Assembly (NCBI GenBank): GCA_026874595.1
Contig: CM049313.1
Location: forward strand, 68,006,659 to 68,070,658
Length of the DNA: 64,000 nucleotides
Direction of reading: 5' to 3'
Origin: Sipunculus nudus
Lineage: Eukaryota; Annelida; Sipuncula; Golfingiida; Sipunculidae
Shown: positions 10,391-21,659 of the stretch, one piece after another
How positions within the stretch are numbered: position 1 is the stretch's first letter
Layout of the letters: each line of letters starts with the position of its first letter
Translations under genes and position numbers: made by a program
Notes under the pieces: model-generated
The model's database searches: none
Seen by the model: only the letters and a program-made list of their open reading frames with translations
Told to the model about the DNA's origin: nothing

Positions 10391-13300
10391 TATTGCCGCC
10401 CTTGAGTAATGAGGGACGTTTCTCCGTAGTACCCTATAGTGGGCGGGGCCCCAGACTATCGCGCAGCCATGAGGTCCGTCATGATGTTGAGACATTACTG
10501 ATTAAGCTTGTAGCGGTTATTTTCATATTTAGTCACTACATAATACACATGATGGTGCGTTAATATCTAAAATTAATGTATCAGAAGACTTTTGAAATGT
10601 AATATAGTATCACGTACCTCAGACTTTTCTAAGTCCTAAATAGATGGTGCGCAAACTTCTTGAACAGACTGTCCTCGGTAATTCTTATAGGGACTTGACG
10701 ATGGGTGGTTCCTGGGGTTGCTTGTGCCTTCCGTGAGTTGCTGTTCCAGTGTTCCGCCGGAGAATGTTTAACTCATTGATCATGCCCGTTTTGTATCCTC
10801 GCCTGCAAAGCAATGCAAAATCCCTGTGAGATAATCCTACATTAACTGTAATACATCTGGTCCAAGGCCTCTTGACATCAAGACCAGAAGACAACCTGCT
10901 GGTCGTACGTCAGAACGTGGAATGGCTCATGACAGCCGCCGTAGGTAGCTTTCTCGAAAAAAAAATCGATATTTGAGACGACAGGTGGATATCTATGCCA
11001 CTGCCCTGTATGTCTTGTCCTGTAATTTTTTTTAGAAACACAGTCAATAATCCTGATTTACTGTTTGCTATACTATGTTTTCAAACAATCCGTTAAATTT
11101 CTGTATAAGTCGGACTATATACTATTTGATATACTGGGGTGAAGTTACGACATTGACAACCTGAAGGGGTAAGCTTAAATATAAATTTGTAAGTTCTAAA
11201 ATTTCTTTTAAACATACCGTGTCCTGTATAAGGTATTAAGCCAGACGTTGGATAATTTTACATTCACACTTAATATGCATATTAAGCAAGCGAATAAAGC
11301 AGAATTTAGTGAGAACCACATTTATATATCCGAAAGGAACCCAAGCAAACTTTGTATGTATATCACGGTTTAACTACTCGACGGTTGCATCAAATGTTAA
11401 CAATGCAGGTCAGAAAAAAAGCGGCTTTTAGTGAATTTACTCTGGCCCTTGAACGGGTTAAACCAATGGCCCTGCTTTTCTAGCAAAGGTTTATAATCAT
11501 TTGAACAAGATATATACTGACGATTCATATTACCTCCAAAATTGATAAGATTGTTCATTGTCCAAAATTTCAACAAATGTTAACTAGAACTCATCACTTA
11601 CCTTTACGGTGAAGTAGCCACATAAAAAATCAACTGTACCTAACCTAATCTTGTTACACTAACTATAGGCATACAAACATAATACATGCTGGTGGAGGTA
11701 TATTAAAATGAGCGTATATTAACCCAATAAGTTTTCAAGCAACACAGGTATAATTAGTTTGATGTGCGTGGTCTTCCCAATGAACATACCGGGTACGAAA
11801 TCCGTAAACGAAACCAATGATCCTGTTAAAATTTAATTCAATAAAAACTTTGAATTTCAGTTTTAGGGTAGATGGACTCATGATAGAGGAAAAATAAAAA
11901 AAAATTGAGATATTGTCATTTAGGTTAATATTAATTCATAAAAAAGCCGGATTTGTTACTCGGGGCTTAAAATCGTTTACCTTTTAAACATTTAAACTTT
12001 TTTTTTTTAATTTTACAAAATAATGTAGAAAAAAAATTATAACATGTATACTATCGTATAGATGATGCGCCAGGGTTAAATTAATATTTATTTTATGGGG
12101 TCTAATATGAATATAACCCACTTTTGGATTGAATTTAAATATAGGGGTTTCAAACGATTATAATACCTTAGTGGTATTATAACTATTGGTTACAAAGTAC
12201 ATAAACACATCAATTAAATCAGAAAAATGAGATCTTTATTAAAAAGAAATTTACTAAAATGGGTTAAAAAGCCCATATACACACCAATTAATCACTTTAA
12301 TGGATCTCCTTGCTTTATGGAAATCAATAACATGTAAACGTGTAATTTATGTAAGCTCATCGGTCCGATTTTCTCGAGAGACTCAAGGAAATAAGACATC
12401 TAGGATTTTTGTAGCCAGGCCGGTGTGAAACCTAAAATATTTAGATAAATAGGCTTAATTATAACGTTATATTCAGGTAGTATGGCTTTGTCCAATTTTA
12501 ACTTGTTAAAGCCACAACCTGGCACTCCCGCGTAGAGACACGCTTGAGTCCTGCTTTCCTGTATATAACTGTAACAAATCACTACGTATGAGAGCATACA
12601 CGACGCTCCAAGAATATGTGTATATAACTATAATTTAAGGATGAGGCCCAAAAAAAATTAAAATGTATGGTTTTTTAGGCACCGCCTGCGTTAATTTGAA
12701 CCCCCGCATAAACAATTTTTATTTTTGATTTCATCTTTAAGAAGATAAAATAATACAATTTTGATAAGTTTTCTTTGCTATGTAATGCTCTTACCTGTTT
12801 AGAAAAATAAAATTAGATATTATCAGGCTGATTAAAGATATTTTTTTCGAAACATACAAAAAAGGTAATAAACAACCGCCCGCCCGCCCTGATTTCTGAT
12901 AAAAGTGCCTGAGAACAATACCTTCCTTTTCGGCCTTAGGCCGCGGTCATAATGAAAGGGATTTTGCCCTAAAATTTGCCGATACACAGCCTTTGCCACT
13001 AAACTCGTGGTGCTCTTATGAAGGAGTTGAAATGCGGAAAGGGACATGTTAATTCCTGCTCCACGGAAACGTTTTGAGACATAATTTAGGAAGAAATACT
13101 TTAAATATCTCCAGAATTCGTGCAGGATCAATGATGGAAGTTTTGACTCGTGGTCTGGTTGAATCCAGGCAGTATCTGGTTTTCAGGACGTGGACTGCGG
13201 TGCATTTAACTGTCATATAGTCGATATTTGGACATTCCACTTCTGTCTGGCATTAAATATCAAAGTTGATGTTTGACAATACTGTGAATAGGTTTACGAA

Positions 13301-14850
13301 CTCATAGAACTTATTTATAAAACCCCAGCAACCTGGGCTTCCGAAATCAGTCAAATAAATAACGGTGCTAATAAGATTAAAAGGTTCGAGGTATCAGCCC
13401 GGAGGCCGAGATAAGACAACACTGTTCTGTTTATTTCAGTTTGTTTCTTGAACGGTAATAAAGCATCCCTCGCTTTAAGGACCATCTTGCACCCAGAAAG
13501 AGGTCTTATGAGAAGTGACGTCTTGAACCCGAATCAATATCCAGTTGACCTCCAGTTTACCTGTACATTTACTTCTCACTCACCGTGAACCAGCTATAGA
13601 ACTGCGCTCACACGACAATGCACGACTCTTCTCAATGCAGCTATGTGTTAATTATGTCAGACAAGTTTGAGGCCACTGTTTGAGACCTTCTTTCTATACA
13701 GGAAACCCAAAGGGTGATCCTAATAACAATATATTAGCAGCTGTAATATAGGCTGTACACGAGGTCGAAAGTATGGTGTAAAAACAACAACAAATGTGGT
13801 ATCAAGCCGCGAGGGTTTAGACCCACTTCGTATAAGTGGACATCCCAGGCCGTTGAGAGTAGCAGATGTAATGGCTCTGTTGGTGGTATCCCAATAGGCA
13901 GCTGTCAACCATGATTTATCAAGGACCAATTGTCTGTCAGGCGGCAGCTGCAGGTGGTTTTATGTTGTTATGTATTGTGCACAGACTTGCCTTGAACTAA
14001 GTTCAGTATCCTTCGACTGATACCTCAGAGACATCACTGTAATGCGTGGCAGCATACACCTAGTGCAATTTGTTACAAATGGTTATGGGCTGTATAAGTC
14101 AGTGACTCTTATAAGAATATCACCATATATAACATAGATAAGACCTATGTTAGTGATGTTAATTATGAATTAATAGCCACGCATCTGATAGGTTTGCAGG
14201 ATCACGGCACATCATGATGAAGTTTTATCCGGGATAATATTTTTAGATTGGATTTTTTTCTGTATCAGATTCCCTGAGAATGGAGTTTGGTAGAAAAAAT
14301 TTCTACTTTGACCATCTTTGATAATGTTTTTGGGCTCCTGTATAGAACTATTGATCTAGTTCACATTCTTTACCCAGTGAATCCCGCCGCCGAAATTTTG
14401 TGATCGTTAATACCCAAGCCAACATAATAAACTGAGAAGAGAGTTTTCATTTGATCTGTTTTCATTTCTACAAAAAACTCTTGTATCGATCATTTTCAGC
14501 GCTGATGTGGAAAATACAGGTGGCGCCTACTATGAAGGGTAATGGTAGACATAATACACAGCCTTATGAATGTTGGCCGAATTCACTTTCTTGCAAGAAT
14601 TGAAAGGGCCGAGTTTTCTCTTTTATCTTGAAAAGTTTCGTTGTTCTTCTGAAATATTTCCATGAGATACTGTTTTGTTTGCAGTTTCTGCAAAGGAACC
14701 ATTTTAAACCAAGGCAGATCCAGTAAGTTTTACCTACTGCACATTGCCTTAATTTAACCATGAAAAATGGCACATACTGCAGTTTACGCTCCCGAGGCAG
14801 CGGAAATCTTGCGCTTCTAAAGAAGCAACTGATTTTCACGCTGCCAGCTT
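10391..14850. other. AT-rich non-coding stretch
   Basis: Nothing recognisable as a gene. The minus-strand open frames at 10685-10894 (69 codons), 12832-13131 (99 codons) and 13720-13929 (69 codons) match no family I know and have no splice or promoter context that supports them. The 13390-14080 part has higher complexity and could be an old interspersed repeat, but I see no second copy here. Confidence 0.45.
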
Positions 14851-14859
14851 TGACCGTTT

Positions 14860-15480
14860 ATGATATATTTAGACACCAGATGGCGGTTTGTTGTCCACTG
14901 AAATACACGTGCGTACGATGTGACAAGCAGCCAATCAGATGCCAATAAACAAACACTCGACAGGCATCCTGGCTCCGCCCATTGCCGCGCTCCAAGCGCC
15001 GTTTGATGAGTTTCCGGTCGAATTTAAATTGCTCCCTCTGCATTCTCGCATCATCGACCGATTCGATTATGACATTATGACTGTGTTAGCGTAGCCATGT
15101 ATCTGTTGTCTGCAGAACTGAAACCAGCCAGCGAGGTGTGCACGCAGCCTTTGTTGTTACGTTTCGTTTGAATTACAGCTCACCGGACGAGCATCCTATG
15201 TGCCCAAGGCCCTAAGCAAACCACGTCAGGGGCAATTCTCTCTGAGCCTGTGGCCTGTTTAGACGGTTACGCTGGGGGATGAGCTGTCACTCAAAAAGAA
15301 ATGAATATGATTGGCTCCGTGTATTCCTCGCTTGGCTTTGTCTTCCAGCACAAAGTTTAATCTGATTGGACAAAAATACAGTGCTCCCCTCTGGTGTTGC
15401 AAAGCAGGATACGAGGTCATAACAAACAGCGCCTTACGATATAGGAAGTAGCCCTATAGGTAAAGCGCTGTGTAAAGAGC
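14860..15480. promoter_or_regulatory. CpG-rich block with CCAAT boxes, possible promoter
   Basis: The block is clearly richer in G+C and CpG than its surroundings, notably at 14950-15110. It carries CCAAT or ATTGG words in an AGCCAATCAG context at about 14930 and inverted GATTGG words at about 15308 and 15365, plus a GC box-like ctccgccc near 14970. Clustered CCAAT and GC boxes in a CpG-rich island are typical of animal promoters. No transcript start or coding exon could be recognised next to it, so this is inference only. Confidence 0.3.
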
Positions 15481-16994
15481 GTAACTGCAGTTTGCCTTTG
15501 TTTTAGGATCAACTTTAAAAAAAATGAACTGCAATTTATTTTTATTTATTTTTGAGTGACACCTAACTGTATAAATCTTTTATCTTCTACCAGATAATGT
15601 AACCAGGTTGTCAATGAGAATAAAGGAGCCAGATGTTTTTTTTTCATAAACCATAATTTTTTTCGGACTTTTGAATAGGACTATGAGTAATATGGTCGGT
15701 TATGTAATAAGAAACAATATCTTGAAAGACGACAACATTGTTGACATTGAAGGACAGCAAAAAATTGATTTAATTCACTCGACCAATCCAAAAACAACCC
15801 GACAGCTCATATCAGTACTGTATTTACAAACATATCAACAGCAGCACATATCGTTTACCTGGAACGTCTGCAACCAGTAGGAATATGTGTGATGTGCAAA
15901 CTTTCTTCAGGAAAGATCCTAAAAACGAAATAAAATTCTACTAGTTTTCGTTAGTATTATATAAGAGACAAGGACAGGGGGACCCATATATCTACCGCGA
16001 GGCTCTTCAAGAAAAACCACCAACACGGGAAATGGGTCTCTTTTTCTGAGGTATTCTGATAGCAAAACCAAAAAGAACAGTATGACATACCAAACACAAT
16101 AGACTTTCTTGAATAAAGTCTATGGGTGTATATACCCCGCTAATCGGTTCCATTTAAATATGTTTGTCCGATAGTTCTAGATAAATGCGAAATGTTATGA
16201 ACTCATCTATTAACCGATTTCCATGACTCCAACTAGACTAATTGATACAATTAGATTTCAAATGCCGGTATGTCGTCTTTTTTTCGGTATGATTGATGGT
16301 AATCGGTATGTGTAAGTCACATGGATCCAAGCAGTGATCATAAGTCATGAAACAAGTATCATTCAGACCAAAACCGACGGAATTTTCACTTGAGTTAATT
16401 ATTTCTTCAAGAGCAACAGATAAGAAAAGCATCGAGCGAGTGAACATCGACAAAATAGTAGTCTCATTAGTGTACTGGCGCCGGTAGCCCACAAGTGCAT
16501 CAAAATCAAGAATCAATGTAATTTGGCTAATAACATCGCTGAATCTGGAGTGGTTTTTTTTATCGAGGTGGATTATTAACAGCTCGTAACAGAGGGCTCG
16601 ACCTTAAAGAAGAGTATGCTTCTTCATTAATTACATTACATTTATTAACCAGAGCAAACAGGAAATATTGTTCAGTAAATAGCAAATGTGCATAAATAGT
16701 TCAAAGCCATGTGTAATATTAACTATAAGTTTATATTTTGAGACATTAAACATTGTTACACCTTTTCCTTAAACACGTAGATAGACGTGGTCTTGTCAAA
16801 TACTAATCTCTAAGTATTATAAAAATTAAAACCTTTAAAACGGATAATTCTATACATTGCTGTACTTTTGCTGACTGGTACATACAATTTTTTAAACTGT
16901 CTGGTATAATAAACATTAGTGTTTACTTAAAATAAATTAATTCTTTTTAAGAGACGCACTGAAAACGTAGGGGAGTCGATTCACCCAATTATGA

Positions 16995-17013
16995 CCCCCC
17001 CCCCCCCCCCCCC
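16995..17013. repeat. Poly-C tract, 19 C
   Basis: Uninterrupted run of 19 C at the edge of a G+C-richer patch (17040-17280) that has no recognisable gene. Confidence 0.97.
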
Positions 17014-17379
17014 AACGGGGAGTCGGAGGGTGGATTTGACTATGGTTGTCATAAAACAGCACTGAACGGCCCAGGGGAGTGCATGTTGACCCTCCGTGAA
17101 GTGTCAGGCCTTGAGCAGCTCCCTGGCAGCGCGGCAGCCAGCTTGGACAAGGCGCACGCTGACCACACGTGAGCCGGGCCGGATACCTCGCGGACTGCAT
17201 GGGCCGGAACAAAGTCACGGTTGCGTGCACAAAGTGCTGCGCTCCATGTTCGTGCCATGTTCATGTGTACAAGTCTCGGGTGTACACACAATTTTCAACA
17301 TGAGTGTTTACAACATTTTTGCCCAGAGGGTACTCATACTAGCAGAGTCGGTGTTACATTAATTCAGCATGTGGAAGTA

Positions 17380-19225
17380 TAAGTTAGTACGGATCGTTTT
17401 GCAGTCTTCACAACAATCATCGTCTTCGTCCCTGACCAAGCGATTGCAGTGCATCGTATACAAAGTACTGTCGAGTGGTAGCCAGTCAAGTCGGTCGGTG
17501 AGTAGGTGAATTATATAAATTGCTGTTTCTGAAAAGTGAGTTATTTGTTAAGAACAGGCACTAATTTTAATACTTTAGCTGTGTCAAAATTGCCAATCAA
17601 TGAACCACATAGTGTATGTCTTCTGAGTCAAGTTCGGTAAGTTGAATTTTGTTTAGTAGGGGTGTGTATTATGATATATCTGTATGTACATTCAAATAAT
17701 GTAACCAAGTACCCAAAAATACACCTTTAAGTAAAGCTAAATGTATGTTCATTAAAAAACTAACAAAATTTGGTGTAATTTGTACTCCCGAGTGTGATTG
17801 TAACATAATACAGCAGGTTCAGTACAGGCGGGCATATAAATATATATGTAAGGTTTAATTTTCATATATAATAATTACATTCTCAATGGTCATGGTCATC
17901 TGTGTAGTAAAGTATTTTTCAAATATTTTGTAGAGTCTATTCCTGGACCAATGAGCCTGGAGAAGGAGAATACAGCTAGCTGACATTGGAGAATCGCCCA
18001 ACCTGCCAGGTAACTATTAATTAATTTTGCTGAACATGTTGTGTGATATAAATATATACATATGTATAAATATAAATATATATATAATGTATATAGAACA
18101 TTTAAGGATATGACAAGTATATAAACAAATTAACAATGTAAATTCAATAAAGACCTAATATTTCATATGTTGTAAATGTTTTGTATAGTACTAATATTAT
18201 TGTCACCCTGGCTTATTGCTCTAAGTTTCCAGTAGTCCTATATTAATCGGAAATTGCAATTATGTGCCCAACACATGGATTTACTTCAAGCCATTGATTG
18301 ATAAATGAATTTGGTTTTCTACTAGACCTAAACCTATAACAAATTTGTAATATTATATATATATATATATAAATGTGTGTGTTTGTGTGTGACCATGATT
18401 ATACAAGTTGTCAATACATCCTTTTACTCCTGCAGCTACCCTACACTTGACAACTAGTACACAGACGTACCTCAGGCCCTGTTGAGCCATGTGGATGGAT
18501 TGTTTGCAAATGAACTTATGGTAAGTGACTCTATAACAATAAATCCCGTTTATAAATACATGTATAATGAACATTTTCAGATAAGATTTCACACGATACT
18601 ATGCTTGCTTAAGTTTTTTATTTTGCAATATTGAAGGCACACATTTTGGGAGATGAATGGGAGGAGGACTCCTTAATCTCAGGAACTAACCCTCCAATAT
18701 GAATTTTATATAAAGTGTACCTCCGATGTAGCATCAAAAATAAAAATTATCAGGATGACATATTCAGTCATATAAGCTGTGATTCAATGTTCACAAAATC
18801 CTGCACACAACTATATATGTCATATAAAATGTGTTTTTCATGGATTTTACATTTTTTTTTTGTATTTTCAGACACTCTGACTCTGGAGAAAACATTTTCG
18901 TTACGGATTTGTAACCCCGAGTAGAAGGAGGGACCAGGGCAAGTCTGTTGTTCAAGTACAGAATCAGAAACTGAAAAGAGATCTATATGCTGGTCACGCG
19001 GGTAGCCGACTTTGGAGTGATAAACTACTTGCTAGAAAGGAAGCCGAGGTGGATGAAGATATAATAAAGCTACACATTTACTCATTATGTGAACACTGAA
19101 ACACACTCAGACAGAACCCTGTCCACTTTGTAAGGAATAATCAGTCGTAAAACTGTTGCAGACAAATACACGTATCACAAATTACACGACCACTTGGTTT
19201 TAATAAATATACGTTCTACTTAAAA
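17380..19225 (+). ncRNA. Candidate four-exon long non-coding RNA
   Basis: Exon-like blocks separated by good splice signals. Exon 1 ends at about 17497 before GTGAGT. Exon 2 is 17934-18009, from TTTTGTAG to GTAACT. Exon 3 is 18436-18520, from a pyrimidine-rich TCCTGCAG to GTAAGT. Exon 4 starts at 18872 after a long T tract ending TTTTCAG. An AATAAA signal lies at 19202-19207. The three GT..AG introns have lengths of roughly 0.35 to 0.45 kb. Exon 3 has a stop in all three frames and exon 2 has only a tiny ATG frame, so the spliced product would not encode a protein of any length. It could alternatively be an untranslated 5' region of a gene, a decayed gene, or chance. The start of exon 1 is unknown. 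Confidence 0.38.
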
Positions 19226-19252
19226 ATGTCTATTGTTATTATTATTATCATA

Positions 19253-19312
19253 TATATATATATATGAGAGAGAGTGAGAGAGAGTGAGTGAGACAGAGAG
19301 AAAGAGTGAATA
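19253..19312. repeat. TA / GA-rich microsatellite
   Basis: A short TA run followed by a purine run built from GAGA and GAGT units. Confidence 0.9.
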
Positions 19313-19321
19313 CGGATGAAT

Positions 19322-19480
19322 CTGACAGGTCCATGACAACCCATTTGACAAACATTTGACAACCCTTTTTACAACCCTAGAGGGTTGTCAAATTGAAATT
19401 TTGACAACCTGGGTTGTTGTTTTAGGTACACCCATTTGACAAACCTAAAGTTGTCGATTTGACAACCCTGTTTTCAGTGC
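19322..19480. repeat. Cluster of direct and inverted TTTGACAACCC motifs
   Basis: At least eight copies of the word TTGACAACC or its complement GGTTGTCAA occur within 160 bp, in both orientations. Included are the perfect palindrome ACAACCTGGGTTGT (near 19405) and the hairpin ACAACCCTAGAGGGTTGT (near 19370). The DNA or a transcript could fold extensively. No family recognised; compatible with a foldback-type insertion. Confidence 0.7.
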
Positions 19481-20638
19481 GGTAGGAGACCTTTGTTAAA
19501 TTTATACATGAAACGAAGCACACTATAAATATAATTCTTTGGAAGCTCATAATATTCAAAGATTAAAATGATATATCAGATTGTGCTTGTTAAGGTTCTG
19601 AAGTGTTTATTTTTACGGCACTTTTTTTAAGTTTTATTAACATATATAGAAAAAGTAGAAATCACCACATGCAGCTTGTTTTGTTTATATCAAATGGCAT
19701 TTTGCAACAAGTGACCTTTCTACCTCCGAATATATGCTACCTACCACCTAAGGTAATATGTTTTTCCCGTTTGTCAACATTGCTGTGTTTACAAACATGT
19801 TGTTGATAAACAAATTCATACATCCTTCATGAAGGCGTTATCAGAACTTTTCTGTACCAACATTTTACCCTCAGATCATAGATTTATACACAGAAGACGC
19901 CAGAAATCACATAAACTCTTTTTCTAAAAACAGGTGAATAGGCACCTTTAACTCGAGCGACAAAACAGACCGTAGTTTGTAAGTACAAAGAGTCTTAATT
20001 ACAATAATAGCCATTCAGGTTTCTTTTTATTTATTTCAACAATTCTGTTGTAGGCAGGGCCCTGTTCCAGTTATAAAAAATAAGACATTTATGGTCAACA
20101 TGATAATAAATATACAAGTCACAAAAAATATAAATGACATACTAAAACTGTAAAACTAATAAAAATAATAATAATAATAATATTACAGACTCATGGTCCA
20201 TATACAGGAACAATGAAAGAAATAAGAATTGAAAGAAAAGAGCAGTAGAATGCAAATAACACAGGATTTAGGCTAACTGCGTTATTGCTTATAATCTATT
20301 AACAAATCTCTTCTCATTATGAACATTAAACAAGTCTGGCTTAAGATTCAGATACAGGTTGTCAGATTCAGTTATTCACATTTTAATTATTAAATCTGAT
20401 AGCGCATTAGTGCGTCAAAAGTGGCAATGTTACGACTTATTTATTCTTTGCTGATGCTGCAGTGTTTTGGAAAGCCAAGGAATATCCTTAAATCATTATT
20501 GTATGCCCCTTTCACCTTTTCTATGCTGGACTTTCTGTATTTATACCGACAGAGCAAAACCAACTATATCATCAGCGTACATAAGATGATTGATGATTTT
20601 TTGGGGATACTGAGTATGAATATTGTGGTTTTTTTTTT

Positions 20639-20653
20639 GGGGGGGGGGGGGGG
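20639..20653. repeat. Poly-G tract, 15 G
   Basis: A T run followed directly by 15 G. Confidence 0.97.
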
Positions 20654-20715
20654 TGCGGATGTCATTTGTTTGGAAGAACCTCAACGAATCTGGGAAACTT
20701 TTCGGTCTGACACAT

Positions 20716-20855
20716 CAACCACTATTGTAATAATTATTTCAATAGTGACAGTTATTACAATAGTGGTTGGCAAAAACTGGCCCTTACCAACCAACCAATT
20801 GTAACCAATTGTAATAATTACTACAATGGTGAATGTTATTACAAAAGTGGTTGCA
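20716..20855. repeat. Tandemly repeated palindrome with 18-bp arms
   Basis: Left arm CAACCACTATTGTAATAA (20716-20733) and right arm TTATTACAATAGTGGTTG (20752-20769) are perfect 18-bp inverted repeats around an 18-bp centre. A diverged second unit follows at about 20795-20853 and ends in TTATTACAAAAGTGGTTG. The whole block could form two hairpins. No gene or transposon family recognised. Confidence 0.85.
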
Positions 20856-21659
20856 CTGCAACCGTGCATAACTTTTATAGAATAAAGCAGCCTTAAAAAA
20901 ATCGATGCGTGGTTTTGGAAGGATACAGTATTTTTTATGGATTGAGCGTATGGAATAATGGTGGGCGTCTTAAGCCATAGCGCCCTTATCACACAGATAG
21001 GAAGAGGATTTGTCATCAGACCAATCTCTCTGAATTAATGTCTGACGTGAAGTTTGTGTCTAACAGCTACGATTTCTGCTTTGCTAAAGGATAATGTAAT
21101 TAACCAAAAAAAAATTAATATCACTATTATAAAAAAAATAATAAAGTTGAGATAATTATAGGTGGCGTCACAAGTTTCAATGTATCCTGAGGCAACCCAT
21201 CCGGCCATTCATAAGTAAATCTGGTTTCTTACATTGTTTCAACGTTAAACTAAAAAAATAATGGTCTCAGTGATTTCATTACCGAAATCAGCCATTCCCA
21301 AAAATATTTTTTTAGAATGCTAATATAGCGACATAATCAGTAGCAATATTATACCTGTTCTTTCTCAGTATCAGTTCAGTTATGTTTTATACAAATGTTT
21401 CCCAGCAAAAGAATCCCAGCACACAGTCTCAGTACCTCGCATACAGCTGTTTAACACCTTGTTATGGTTCTGCTTGTTGTTAAACACTGTCCACGTGTGT
21501 CTCTTAACCATAAAATGGTCGCGTGACAGGAGGTCCGAAAATGAGCCGCGGTGTTTCGGAAAGAGGGAACATGTTTTACATTTTTGGGCCAAGTCAGTAA
21601 GGCATCTCCTGATTGACACGTGTTGTGGCACCGCGAATAGCATTTATATCTGCAGCCGA

